51,513 nucleotides of DNA, taken from JAILEN01 sp036723975 (GTDB taxonomy: Bacteria; Bacillota; Clostridia; Lachnospirales; Lachnospiraceae). Both the position numbers and the translations under genes were made by a program. Numbering within the stretch: the stretch's first letter is position 1; each line of letters begins with the position of its first letter. The notes under the pieces were generated by a model. The model was not told where the DNA came from. It did no database searches and was given only the letters and a program-made list of their open reading frames with translations. The stretch covers positions 1 to 51,513 of the forward strand of contig DAIMGJ010000016.1 of assembly GCA_036723975.1 (NCBI GenBank), written 5' to 3'. Positions 14,645 to 23,545 of the stretch are shown here, one piece after another.

Positions 14645-14929
14645 ATGAAGAAAAAGATTAAAATGGGCAAGAACATAAATCAGGATGTGGTTTTATGTCG
14701 CACTACCAGCTTTCATGCCGGTAATGTTGCTACGAAAAAATTGATGGAAGATTCCATTTCATTTAATAAAAACTGGAAGAGAATTCCTTTTTTCTTAAGA
14801 GATCGTTTCAGAGGTGCTTCTGAAATCTGTGTTATTTCCATTAACAGAAATGAATACGCGGCTGCACGCCGCTCCATTGACTGTCTGGAGTACAAGATAC
14901 GCAGACGGTTGCGGTTAAACGTGCTTTAA
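14645..14929 (+). CDS. 94-residue basic protein of unknown function, partner of the XRE regulator
   Basis: A small, strongly basic protein with no signal peptide or membrane segment, and no family I can name. Distinct segments are CRTTSFHAGNVATKKLMEDS, an aromatic-basic block NKNWKRIPFFLRDRFRG and ICVISINRNEYAAARRSID near the C-terminus. It starts at ATG 14645 after GTAGGGAGT, 5 bp after the XRE gene. Gene order, small size and shared autoregulated promoter resemble a toxin-antitoxin or regulator-effector pair, with this protein as candidate effector. That is inference from context. A terminator follows at 14979. Confidence 0.7.
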   Translation: MKKKIKMGKNINQDVVLCRTTSFHAGNVATKKLMEDSISFNKNWKRIPFFLRDRFRGASEICVISINRNEYAAARRSIDCLEYKIRRRLRLNVL

Positions 14930-14978
14930 AATTGTTATTTAACTCTTTTGTTTTGGTGTGAATACTTTAATATGAAGG

Positions 14979-15022
14979 CCTCGGGTGCGATTCCTACTCC
15001 GCATCCGGGGTTTTCGCATTTT
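14979..15022 (+). terminator. Terminator of the XRE module
   Basis: An 11-bp stem (14979-14989 with 15000-15010, two G-T pairs) followed by TTTTCGCATTTTT. Confidence 0.75.
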
Positions 15023-15108
15023 TGTAACAGGTGTTTACTTCTCGTCACTTTCAATGAAAACCATTCAATATACACGTGAATTTTGTACAAGTAATTACCT
15101 TCTTCGTG

Positions 15109-15137
15109 TTGAAATTTCCCCTTAAATACTTTAATAT
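15109..15137 (+). promoter_or_regulatory. Promoter of the leuB-ilv-ser run
   Basis: TTGAAA (15109-15114), a 17-bp spacer and TAATAT (15132-15137). The 13-bp sequence around the -10 (AATACTTTAATAT) is repeated exactly at 14961-14973. No T-box sequence was found in the 60-nt leader. Confidence 0.6.
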
Positions 15138-15197
15138 AGTAGAGAACATCTTGCCGGCTTGGCAGTCGTTTGGAAAAGGAAAAAGGAAGAAAAGAAG

Positions 15198-16301
15198 ATG
15201 ACATTTCATATTGGCGTGATTCAAGGCGACGGAATCGGACCCGAAATCGTTACAGAAGCATGTAAGGTTTTGGATCAGGTCGCCTTAAAATACAATCATA
15301 CATTTCATTATACCCAGATTCTAATGGGAGGATGCTCGATTGATGCGTGCGGAGAGCCTTTGACAGATGAGGCGATTGAAGCAGCCAAAGCATCTGATGC
15401 GGTTTTGATGGGTTCCATCGGTGGTAATACATCTACATCCCCCTGGTACAAGCTTCCACCCGAAAAACGTCCGGAAGCAGGCCTGTTAAAATTGCGCAAA
15501 TCTTTAAATCTATTCGCAAATTTACGCCCGGCATATTTATATGAAGAGTTAAAAGAAGCCTGTCCTTTGCGCGAGGATATTATTGGCGACGGCTTCGATA
15601 TGATGATTATGCGCGAACTTACCGGTGGCCTCTATTTTGGAAAACGTGAGACAAAAGAAGTGGACGGCGTTTTAACCGCAGTGGATACCCTTACTTATAA
15701 TGAAGAGGAAATTCGTCGAATTGCAAAGCGTGGATTTGATATTGCCATGAAACGACGGAAAAAGGTTACCTCTGTGGATAAGGCAAATGTTTTGGATTCT
15801 TCCAGATTGTGGAGAAAAGTCGTGGAAGAGGTGGCCCGTGACTATCCGGAAGTTACCTTGGAGCATATGCTTGTGGACAATGCCGCAATGCAGCTGGTGA
15901 AAGATCCAAAGCAGTTTGACGTGATTTTAACCGAGAACATGTTTGGAGATATTTTATCGGATGAGGCTTCTATGGTGACAGGTTCCATCGGAATGCTTTC
16001 CTCTGCCAGCCTAAATGAAACAAAGTTTGGCCTTTACGAACCCAGCGGCGGAAGCGCACCGGATATAGCAGGAAAAGGAATCGCAAATCCTATTGCAACC
16101 ATTTTATCCGCAGCCATGATGCTTCGCTACAGTTTTGACTTGGATAAAGAAGCGGATGCCATTGAAAATGCAGTAAAGAAAGTTTTGCAGGACGGCTATC
16201 GTACCATTGACATTATGCCCCAAGAAGACAGCAAGAAGCAGAATGTCAAGCAGGTTGGAACATCGGAGATGGGAAATATTATCTGTAGTTATATAGAGTA
16301 A
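15198..16301 (+). CDS. leuB: 3-isopropylmalate dehydrogenase
   Basis: A 367-residue decarboxylating dehydrogenase. It oxidises 3-isopropylmalate to the precursor of 2-ketoisocaproate in leucine synthesis. It shows GVIQGDGIGPEIV, the substrate Arg segments (LRKSLNLFANLRPA, MIMRELTGGLYFG), the metal Asp region FGDILSDEASM and the NAD segment GGSAPDIAGKGIANP. Length and spacing match LeuB better than isocitrate dehydrogenase. The frame opens at 15159, but ATG 15198 matches the family start. leuA, leuC and leuD are not adjacent; ilvD follows 47 bp downstream. Confidence 0.93.
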   Translation: MTFHIGVIQGDGIGPEIVTEACKVLDQVALKYNHTFHYTQILMGGCSIDACGEPLTDEAIEAAKASDAVLMGSIGGNTSTSPWYKLPPEKRPEAGLLKLRKSLNLFANLRPAYLYEELKEACPLREDIIGDGFDMMIMRELTGGLYFGKRETKEVDGVLTAVDTLTYNEEEIRRIAKRGFDIAMKRRKKVTSVDKANVLDSSRLWRKVVEEVARDYPEVTLEHMLVDNAAMQLVKDPKQFDVILTENMFGDILSDEASMVTGSIGMLSSASLNETKFGLYEPSGGSAPDIAGKGIANPIATILSAAMMLRYSFDLDKEADAIENAVKKVLQDGYRTIDIMPQEDSKKQNVKQVGTSEMGNIICSYIE

Positions 16302-16348
16302 ATTCGCATATTTAAAATATGTGTAGTAGTTAAAAATGGAGGAAAATT

Positions 16349-18016
16349 ATGATTAGTGATAATGCACGATGCGGCATGCAGCAGGCACCGGCACGAAGCC
16401 TTTTTAATGCACTTGGCTTTACAGCCGATGAAATGAAAAAACCGATGGTGGGAATCGTTTCTTCTTATAATGAAATCGTTCCGGGCCATATGAATATTGA
16501 TAAGATTGTAAACGCTGTAAAACTCGGTGTTGCGGAAGCCGGTGGTGTACCGGTGGTATTCCCGGCAATTGCAGTTTGTGACGGTATTGCAATGGGACAT
16601 GTAGGAATGAAGTATTCCCTTGTTACCCGTGATTTGATTGCGGATTCTACCGAGTGTATGGCGATTGCTCATCAGTTTGATGCGCTTGTTATGGTGCCAA
16701 ACTGTGATAAAAACGTACCCGGTCTTTTAATGGCGGCAGCCCGTTTAAATATTCCGACCGTATTTGTTTCCGGCGGTCCAATGCTTGCAGGAAGGGTACA
16801 GGGACATAAGACTTCCCTTTCTTCCATGTTTGAAGCGGTTGGACAGTATGCTGCAGGAACCTTGGATGAAGAAGGCGTTTTGGAATATGAAAACAAAGCA
16901 TGCCCCACTTGCGGAAGCTGCTCCGGTATGTATACCGCCAATTCCATGAACTGCTTAACAGAAGCACTTGGTATGGGACTTCGCGGAAACGGAACCATCC
17001 CTGCAGTTTATTCCGAGCGAATCAAGCTTGCAAAGCAGGCAGGATATGCAGTTATGGACATGTATAACAAAAACATTCGCCCGAGAGATATTATGACAAA
17101 AGAGGCGATTTTAAATGCCCTTACCGTAGATATGGCACTTGGATGTTCCACAAACTCTATGTTGCATTTGCCGGCAATCGCTCATGAAGTTGGATTTGAC
17201 TTTGATATTTCCTTTGCAAATCCGATTTCCGAAAAGACACCGAACCTTTGCCACCTTGCACCGGCAGGCCCGACTTATATGGAAGACTTAAACGAAGCCG
17301 GCGGTGTATATGCGGTAATGAAAGAACTTGGCGACATCGGACTATTGAACTTAGACTGCATGACAGTTACCGGAAAGACCGTTGGCGAGAACATTAAAAA
17401 TGCTGTTAACCGTAATCCGGACGTGATTCGACCGGTGGACAATCCGTATTCTAAGACCGGCGGACTTGCGGTATTAAAAGGAAACTTGGCTCCGGACGGA
17501 TCTGTTGTAAAACGTTCCGCAGTCGTAGAAGAGATGATGGTACACGAAGGACCGGCCAGAGTATTTGATTGTGAAGAGGATGCAATCGCAGCCATCAAGG
17601 GTGGAAAAATCGTTGCAGGTAATGTGGTTGTGATTCGTTATGAAGGCCCGAAGGGTGGCCCGGGTATGAGAGAAATGTTAAACCCGACTTCAGCAATCGC
17701 AGGAATGGGACTTGGTTCCACCGTAGCACTGATTACCGACGGACGTTTCTCAGGGGCATCCCGTGGAGCTTCTATCGGACACGTTTCTCCGGAAGCGGCA
17801 GTCGGCGGACCGATTGCCTTGGTGGAAGAGGGTGACATCATTGCCATCGATATCCCAAACATGAAGTTGGAATTAAAAGTCTCCGACGAGGAACTTGCTG
17901 CTCGCCGTGCGAAGTGGCAGCCGAGAGAGCCACGCGTCACGACCGGCTACCTCGCCCGCTACGCTGCTATGGTTACCTCAGGAAATAGGGGCGCTATCTT
18001 AGAGATAGGTAAATAA
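16349..18016 (+). CDS. ilvD: Dihydroxy-acid dehydratase
   Basis: A 555-residue iron-sulfur dehydratase that makes the 2-keto acids leading to valine, leucine and isoleucine. Conserved Cys residues lie in VPNCDKNVPG (Cys119) and CPTCGSCSGMYTANSMNC (Cys185, Cys188, Cys191). The C-terminal domain has GRFSGASRGASIGHVSPEA. Length is typical. The start at 16349 follows AATGGAGGAAAATT. It sits between leuB and ilvB, consistent with one branched-chain amino acid operon. Confidence 0.97.
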   Translation: MISDNARCGMQQAPARSLFNALGFTADEMKKPMVGIVSSYNEIVPGHMNIDKIVNAVKLGVAEAGGVPVVFPAIAVCDGIAMGHVGMKYSLVTRDLIADSTECMAIAHQFDALVMVPNCDKNVPGLLMAAARLNIPTVFVSGGPMLAGRVQGHKTSLSSMFEAVGQYAAGTLDEEGVLEYENKACPTCGSCSGMYTANSMNCLTEALGMGLRGNGTIPAVYSERIKLAKQAGYAVMDMYNKNIRPRDIMTKEAILNALTVDMALGCSTNSMLHLPAIAHEVGFDFDISFANPISEKTPNLCHLAPAGPTYMEDLNEAGGVYAVMKELGDIGLLNLDCMTVTGKTVGENIKNAVNRNPDVIRPVDNPYSKTGGLAVLKGNLAPDGSVVKRSAVVEEMMVHEGPARVFDCEEDAIAAIKGGKIVAGNVVVIRYEGPKGGPGMREMLNPTSAIAGMGLGSTVALITDGRFSGASRGASIGHVSPEAAVGGPIALVEEGDIIAIDIPNMKLELKVSDEELAARRAKWQPREPRVTTGYLARYAAMVTSGNRGAILEIGK

Positions 18017-18018
18017 TA

Positions 18019-18042
18019 GAAAAATCGTATTATCGATTTTTC
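18019..18042 (+). other. AU-rich hairpin between ilvD and ilvB
   Basis: A perfect 9-bp stem (GAAAAATCG with CGATTTTTC) around TATTAT. No T-run follows, so it is probably a processing or stability element and not a terminator. Confidence 0.5.
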
Positions 18043-18071
18043 GTTAAGAATATTTTAGAAGGAAGATTACT

Positions 18072-19754
18072 ATGCAACTTAACGGTTCAGAAATCGTCAT
18101 CGAGTGCCTGAAAGAGCAGGGCGTTGACACCGTCTTCGGTTATCCGGGTGGCGCGATTTTAAATCTGTATGACGAATTATATAAGCATTCAAATGAAATC
18201 AAACACGTACTGACATCCCACGAGCAGGGGGCATCCCATGCTGCGGACGGTTATGCGAGAAGCACCGGAAAAGTTGGTGTGTGTTTTGCAACATCCGGTC
18301 CCGGTGCAACAAATCTTGTTACCGGTATTGCAACTGCGCATATGGATTCGGTTCCTATGGTAGCCATTACCTGTAACGTAGGGGTTTCCTTGCTTGGAAA
18401 GGATAGTTTTCAGGAGGTGGATATCGCAGGTATTACCACACCGATTACAAAGCACAACTTTATTGTAAAAGACGTGGAAAAGCTTGCACCGACCATCCGC
18501 AGAGCATTTCGTATTGCCCGTTCCGGAAGACCGGGCCCGGTTTTAGTGGATATTACAAAGGATGTTACGGCTGCAAAGACCACATATAAAAAAGAAATCA
18601 TTGAGTTTCCAAAGCCAAAGACGGAAGGTATTACAGAAGAAGCACTGGAAAAGGCGGCAAGCCTTATTTCCAAATCGAAAAAGCCATACGTTTTTGTGGG
18701 CGGCGGAGCCATTATCAGTAATGCATCCAAGGAGTTAAAAGAGTTCGTTGAGTTGATTGACGCACCGGTTTGCGATTCCTTGATGGGAAAAGGTGCATTC
18801 AACGGAGAGGATCCTCGCTATACCGGAATGCTTGGTATGCATGGAACAAAGACCTCCAACTTCGGCGTCTCCGGATGCGATTTGCTGATTGCAATCGGAA
18901 CCAGATTTTCCGACCGCGTCCTTGGAAATCCAAAAAAGTTTGCACATCAGGCAAAGGTTTTACAGTTTGATGTGGATCCGGCGGAAATCAACAAAAACGT
19001 GGTAGTGGATGCGGAAGTAATTGGGGATGCCAAAGAGATTTTAAAGGCATTGATTCCAAAGCTGAAACAACAGAATCATTCGGAGTGGATGAAGCAAATC
19101 AAGGAAATGCAAAAAGAATACCCGATGACGTATGCACCGGGATTTTCCGGCCCTTATGTTGTGAAAAAGATTTATGAAAAGACAAAGGGCGATGCAATTA
19201 TCGTGACGGAAGTCGGTCAGCATCAGATGTGGGCGGCTCAGTATTACAAGTATAAATCTCCACGTACGTTCTTAAGTTCGGGAGGCTTGGGAACCATGGG
19301 ATACGGCCTTGGCGCTGCGATTGGTGCAGCGGTAGGAAATCCGAAAAAGCAGGTAATCAACATTGCCGGCGACGGGTGTTTCCGTATGAATATGAATGAG
19401 ATTGCTACAGCGGTTCGCCAACAGCTGCCGCTGATTGAGGTAGTCATGAACAACCACGTACTTGGAATGGTTCGCCAGTGGCAGGATTTGTTCTACGAGA
19501 AACGTTATTCCAATACGACATTAAATGATGCGGTGGATTTTGTGAAGTTAGCGGAAGCCATGGGAGCCACGGCTTACCGTGCAACAAACGAAGCGGAGTT
19601 TGATGCAGCTTTTGAAAAAGCCCTAAAAGCGAAGACACCGGTTTTGATTGACTGTCAGATTGATTCGGATGACAAGGTGTGGCCAATGGTAGCACCGGGT
19701 GCACCGATTAATGAAGCCTTTGATGAAGAGGATTTAAAGAATAAGAAAAACTAG
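18072..19754 (+). CDS. ilvB: Acetolactate synthase, large (catalytic) subunit
   Basis: A 560-residue ThDP- and FAD-dependent enzyme that condenses pyruvate units at the first common step of branched-chain amino acid synthesis. The catalytic Glu is Glu51 in TSHEQGASHAADG, the ThDP/Mg motif starts GDG at 433-435 and continues to MNNHVLGMVRQWQ, and FYEKRYSNT follows. Length and motifs fit the biosynthetic ALS rather than AlsS or pyruvate oxidase. No ilvN regulatory subunit is adjacent. Start at 18072 follows AGAAGGAAGATT. Confidence 0.95.
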   Translation: MQLNGSEIVIECLKEQGVDTVFGYPGGAILNLYDELYKHSNEIKHVLTSHEQGASHAADGYARSTGKVGVCFATSGPGATNLVTGIATAHMDSVPMVAITCNVGVSLLGKDSFQEVDIAGITTPITKHNFIVKDVEKLAPTIRRAFRIARSGRPGPVLVDITKDVTAAKTTYKKEIIEFPKPKTEGITEEALEKAASLISKSKKPYVFVGGGAIISNASKELKEFVELIDAPVCDSLMGKGAFNGEDPRYTGMLGMHGTKTSNFGVSGCDLLIAIGTRFSDRVLGNPKKFAHQAKVLQFDVDPAEINKNVVVDAEVIGDAKEILKALIPKLKQQNHSEWMKQIKEMQKEYPMTYAPGFSGPYVVKKIYEKTKGDAIIVTEVGQHQMWAAQYYKYKSPRTFLSSGGLGTMGYGLGAAIGAAVGNPKKQVINIAGDGCFRMNMNEIATAVRQQLPLIEVVMNNHVLGMVRQWQDLFYEKRYSNTTLNDAVDFVKLAEAMGATAYRATNEAEFDAAFEKALKAKTPVLIDCQIDSDDKVWPMVAPGAPINEAFDEEDLKNKKN

Positions 19755-19778
19755 TTGAAAAGGAAAGGGAGAAGTATC

Positions 19779-20864
19779 ATGGCAAGAGTTTACAATTTCT
19801 CAGCAGGTCCTGCGGTTTTACCGGAGGAAGTGTTAAAAGAAGCAGCAGAAGAGATGTTGGATTACAGGGGATGCGGAATGTCCGTTATGGAGATGTCCCA
19901 TCGCTCGAAAGTATATGACAACATCATTAAAGAAGCAGAGAAGGACTTACGTGATCTTCTTTCGATTCCGGACAATTATAAAGTGTTGTTCTTACAGGGG
20001 GGTGCGTCACAGCAGTTTGCGGCAATCCCTATGAACCTTATGAAAAACAAAAAAGCAGGCTATATCTTAACCGGTCAGTGGGCAAAAAAAGCCTATCAGG
20101 AAGCAAAGCTATACGGTGAAGCAGTAGAGCTTGCAAGCTCTGCAGATAAGACGTTTTCTTACATTCCGGATTGTTCCGATTTGCCCATTACCGATGATAT
20201 GGACTACGTTTATATCTGCGAAAACAATACCATTTACGGAACAAAGTATAAGACACTTCCAAATACCAAGGGCAAGGATTTGATTTCTGATGTATCTTCC
20301 TGCTTTTTGTCAGAGCCTATGGATGTGACAAAGTACGGTATTGTTTACGGTGGTGTTCAGAAAAACATCGGACCTGCAGGTATGGTCATCGACATCATTC
20401 GCGAAGACTTGATTACCGATGATGTGCTTCCGGGCACTCCGACCATGTTAAAATTTAAAACTCAGGCGGACAATGATTCCCTTTACAACACACCGCCATG
20501 TTACAACATCTATATTTGCGGTAAGGTGTTTAAGTGGCTTAAGAACATGGGCGGCTTAGAGGTAATGAAGCAGCGCAACGAAGAAAAAGCTGCCATCCTT
20601 TATGATTTCCTGGATCAGTCCAAACTCTTTAAGGGTACGGTTGTAAAAGAAGATCGTTCCTTAATGAATGTTCCTTTCGTAACGGGAGACGAGGAACTTG
20701 ACGCGAAGTTTGTTGCAGAATCAAAGGCAGCAGGCTTGGAAAACTTAAAGGGACATCGTACCGTTGGCGGTATGCGTGCATCTATTTATAACGCCATGCC
20801 AAAGGCAGGCGTAGAGCGCTTAGTAGAATTCATGGACGATTTTGAAAAGAAGAATCTTAAATAA
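19779..20864 (+). CDS. serC: Phosphoserine aminotransferase
   Basis: A 361-residue PLP enzyme that makes phosphoserine from 3-phosphohydroxypyruvate and glutamate. The N-terminus ARVYNFSAGPAVLPEEVL, FLQGGASQQFAAIPMNL and the PLP Lys195 in VYGGVQKNIGPAGM identify the family. The frame starts at a TTG at 19755, but the ATG at 19779 after AAAGGGAGAAGTATC gives the standard start. It lies 24 bp after ilvB, linking serine synthesis to the branched-chain operon. A structured element separates it from serA. Confidence 0.97.
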   Translation: MARVYNFSAGPAVLPEEVLKEAAEEMLDYRGCGMSVMEMSHRSKVYDNIIKEAEKDLRDLLSIPDNYKVLFLQGGASQQFAAIPMNLMKNKKAGYILTGQWAKKAYQEAKLYGEAVELASSADKTFSYIPDCSDLPITDDMDYVYICENNTIYGTKYKTLPNTKGKDLISDVSSCFLSEPMDVTKYGIVYGGVQKNIGPAGMVIDIIREDLITDDVLPGTPTMLKFKTQADNDSLYNTPPCYNIYICGKVFKWLKNMGGLEVMKQRNEEKAAILYDFLDQSKLFKGTVVKEDRSLMNVPFVTGDEELDAKFVAESKAAGLENLKGHRTVGGMRASIYNAMPKAGVERLVEFMDDFEKKNLK

Positions 20865-20881
20865 TGATAGTTTTAAAAAGA

Positions 20882-21012
20882 AAATTTGCATAGGAAACAA
20901 CTCTCGTAGGACGTCCGCAACGCGGGCACTTAACGAACGAAGTGAGTTTAGTACCCTTGCGTGAGGACCACGGCGATAGCGAATCCGAAGAGAGTGTTTT
21001 CTATGCAAATTT
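20882..21012. repeat. 131-nt structured palindromic element between serC and serA
   Basis: Outer arms 20882-20905 and 20990-21012 pair over about 23 bp (12 perfect pairs, a G-T pair, then more with one bulged base). Inside is a second helix: GTCC (20913-20916) with GGAC (20965-20968), ACGC with GCGT, and GGG (20924) with CCC (20954). It is GC-rich inside an AT-rich gap and has no T-run, so it is not a simple terminator. It may be a mobile palindromic repeat, an RNA processing site, or a structured RNA between two operon genes. Confidence 0.75.
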
Positions 21013-21036
21013 CTAGAATAATAAAGGAGAGAGAAA

Positions 21037-22200
21037 ATGTTCAATTATTATAATTTGAACCCCATCAGCAACAAGGGCACGGATTTATTTACCACAAATT
21101 ACAAAGAGACCGAGGATGTAAATGACGCGGACGCCATTTTGGTGCGCTCCGCAAAGATGCATGACATGGAGTTCTCCAATAAGTTGATTGCGGTAGCCCG
21201 TGCGGGAGCGGGAGTCAACAACATTCCGTTGGATAAATGTGCCCAAAAAGGTATCGTGGTATTTAATACTCCGGGTGCCAACGCCAACGGTGTAAAGGAG
21301 CTTGTGTTTGCGGGAATGCTCCTGGCCAGCCGTGACATTATCGGCGGATACAATTGGACCATTGAAAACAAAGACGATGCCGACATTTCCAAGAACATGG
21401 AAAAGGCAAAGAAGAATTTTGCCGGATGCGAAATCGAAGGAAAGAAGCTGGGTGTCATCGGACTTGGTGCCATTGGTGTAAAGGTGGCAAACGCAGCCGT
21501 ACATCTCGGTATGGAAGTTTACGGATACGATCCTTATATTTCCGTAAATGCTGCTTGGAACTTGTCCAGAAGCGTAAAGCATATTGCAAACTTGGAAGAC
21601 ATCTATAAAGAGTGTGATTACGTTACGGTTCATGTCCCGCTTATGGATGAAACAAAAGAAATGATTAATCGCGATGCCATTGAAAAGATGAAAAAAGGCG
21701 TTGTGATTTTAAACTTTGCAAGAGATCTTTTGGTAGATGAAAAGGCAGTCCTTGACGGTATTTCATCCGGAAAGATTAAAAAATATGTATCTGATTTTGC
21801 AAACCCAACCACTGTTGGTCAGCCGGGAGTCATTACCTTACCTCACCTTGGCGCTTCTACAGAAGAAGCGGAAGACAACTGTGCGGTGATGGCGGTTCGT
21901 CAGATTATGGACTACATGGAAAACGGAAACATCAAAAACTCCGTAAACTATCCGAACTGTGACATGGGTGTTTGCCAGACTGCAAGCCGTGTGGCAATTT
22001 ACCATCACAACGTAAAGGGTGTTATCGCCCAGTACACCACCATCATGGGTGATGCGGGCATTAACATCGCAGACATGAACAATAAAACAAAAGGGGATTG
22101 GGCATATGCGCTTTTGGACTTGGATGCCCCGATTACCGAGGACGCAGTAAAAGCACTTGAGGCAATTGAGGAAGTTGTCCGGGTACGCGTGGTAAAATAG
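21037..22200 (+). CDS. serA: D-3-phosphoglycerate dehydrogenase
   Basis: A 387-residue NAD-dependent 2-hydroxyacid dehydrogenase that starts serine synthesis. The Rossmann motif is GVIGLGAIG (139-147), the substrate Arg is Arg229 in NFARD, and the catalytic His is His270 in LPHLGAST. Residues about 310-387 form an ACT domain (VKGVIAQYTTIMGDAGINIA), which in this family usually binds serine for feedback control. It is the shorter type without the extra intervening domain. Start at 21037 follows AAAGGAGAGAG. serC is upstream and DUF1015 downstream. Confidence 0.96.
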   Translation: MFNYYNLNPISNKGTDLFTTNYKETEDVNDADAILVRSAKMHDMEFSNKLIAVARAGAGVNNIPLDKCAQKGIVVFNTPGANANGVKELVFAGMLLASRDIIGGYNWTIENKDDADISKNMEKAKKNFAGCEIEGKKLGVIGLGAIGVKVANAAVHLGMEVYGYDPYISVNAAWNLSRSVKHIANLEDIYKECDYVTVHVPLMDETKEMINRDAIEKMKKGVVILNFARDLLVDEKAVLDGISSGKIKKYVSDFANPTTVGQPGVITLPHLGASTEEAEDNCAVMAVRQIMDYMENGNIKNSVNYPNCDMGVCQTASRVAIYHHNVKGVIAQYTTIMGDAGINIADMNNKTKGDWAYALLDLDAPITEDAVKALEAIEEVVRVRVVK

Positions 22201-22210
22201 CATAAATATA

Positions 22211-22240
22211 GAAAGGGCAGGGAGACTTGCCCTTTCTTTT
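22211..22240 (+). terminator. Hairpin between serA and the DUF1015 gene
   Basis: GAAAGGGCA pairs with TGCCCTTTC, followed by TTTT. It may partly terminate transcription before the DUF1015 gene, whose AAGGAG site begins right after it. Confidence 0.7.
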
Positions 22241-22252
22241 AAGGAGTGAAAT

Positions 22253-23512
22253 ATGGCAGTAATCAAACCGTTTTTGGCAATCAGACCGGCAAAAGATAAG
22301 GCAGACAAAATCGCTGCACTACCTTATGACGTTTACAACAGAAAAGAGGCCTGCGAGGAAGTAAAAGATAAACCGCTTTCATTTTTGCGAATCGACAGAG
22401 CGGAGACAAACTTTTCTGATGATGTGGATACCTATGATGAGCGCGTGTATAAAAAAGCTCATGACCTTTTGTGGGAAATGGTGGAAAAAGGAGACTTTGT
22501 TAGAGAAGAGACTCCTTGTTATTACATCTATGAACTTACTATGGATGGCCGCACGCAGACGGGAATCGTGGCAACAGCTTCCATTGATGATTATGCGAAT
22601 AATATAATCAAAAAACATGAGAATACCCGTGCGGAAAAAGAGGCGGATCGTATCCACCACGTGGATACCTGCAATGCTCAGACAGGACCGATTTTTTTGG
22701 CATACAGAAACCGTAGCGATATCGATGCGGTGGTAAGTCGTACGAAAGAGGGCAAAGCCCTTTATGACTTTACATCCCCGGATGGCATTCGTCATCGTGT
22801 GTTTGTAATTGACGGAGCCAACGACATTGCAACGATTCAAAACAGTTTTGCGGGCTGCAATGAAATCTATATTGCAGACGGACATCACAGAGCGGCTTCT
22901 GCCGTAAAGGTGGGATTCAAACGCCGAAAGGAGCATCCGGAGTATACCGGAGAGGAAGAATTTAACTTTTTCTTATCTGTTTTATTCCCGGAGCAGGAGC
23001 TTAAGATTTTAGATTATAACCGCGTGGTAAAAGACTTAAACGGCTATGCACCGGAAGAATTCTTAGAAGAAATCGAAGAGGTGGCAAATGTCATAGATAC
23101 CGCAGAAGCGGGAGACGGAAAGGCTGTGCCGGACAAGATTCGTCCTACGAAAAAAGGCGAGTTTACGATGTTACTCGATGATGTTTGGTACTTATGCAGC
23201 ATCAAAGAGGAACTTTGTGTAGAGGATCCGGTGGACGGCCTGGATGTGGCACTTTTACAGGACCTGGTATTAGAACCGATTCTTGGCATCAAAGATCCAA
23301 AGACGGATAACCGCATCGACTTTGTGGGCGGCATCCGCGGATTTGAAGAACTCTATCGCAGATGCCACAGTGATTGTGCGGTCGCATTTGGTATGTATCC
23401 GACGCAAATCACGGAACTTTTTGATGTGGCGGATGCCGGACGTTTGATGCCGCCAAAATCTACCTGGTTCGAACCCAAGCTTCGTAGCGGCTTATTCATT
23501 CATGAAATCTAA
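22253..23512 (+). CDS. DUF1015 family protein
   Basis: A 419-residue cytoplasmic protein of the DUF1015 family. It shows the N-terminal IKPFLAIRPAKDKADKIAALPYDVYN, a central HVDTCNAQTGPIFLAYR segment and the signature IADGHHRAASAV. In many clostridia this family is found next to serC and serA, as here, so a role tied to serine or phosphoserine metabolism is suspected but not shown. The His-rich signature suggests a metal or nucleotide site. Start at 22253 follows TTAAGGAGTGAAAT. It ends at a bidirectional terminator. Confidence 0.9.
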   Translation: MAVIKPFLAIRPAKDKADKIAALPYDVYNRKEACEEVKDKPLSFLRIDRAETNFSDDVDTYDERVYKKAHDLLWEMVEKGDFVREETPCYYIYELTMDGRTQTGIVATASIDDYANNIIKKHENTRAEKEADRIHHVDTCNAQTGPIFLAYRNRSDIDAVVSRTKEGKALYDFTSPDGIRHRVFVIDGANDIATIQNSFAGCNEIYIADGHHRAASAVKVGFKRRKEHPEYTGEEEFNFFLSVLFPEQELKILDYNRVVKDLNGYAPEEFLEEIEEVANVIDTAEAGDGKAVPDKIRPTKKGEFTMLLDDVWYLCSIKEELCVEDPVDGLDVALLQDLVLEPILGIKDPKTDNRIDFVGGIRGFEELYRRCHSDCAVAFGMYPTQITELFDVADAGRLMPPKSTWFEPKLRSGLFIHEI

Positions 23513-23543
23513 AAAGCGGCCCCAACGGGCCGCCCTTATTTAT
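23511..23543. terminator. Bidirectional terminator between DUF1015 and the XRE gene
   Basis: GCGGCCC (23516-23522) pairs with GGGCCGC (23527-23533). Five A's precede it (T's on the minus strand) and CTTATTT follows. It can stop both converging genes and should work better on the minus strand. Confidence 0.85.
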
Positions 23544-23545
23544 AG

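Noticed and set aside
15022..15197. T-box or other amino-acid leader upstream of leuB.
   Set aside because: No AGGGTGGnACCGCG-type T-box sequence, specifier stem or leader peptide with Leu/Ile/Val codon runs was found.
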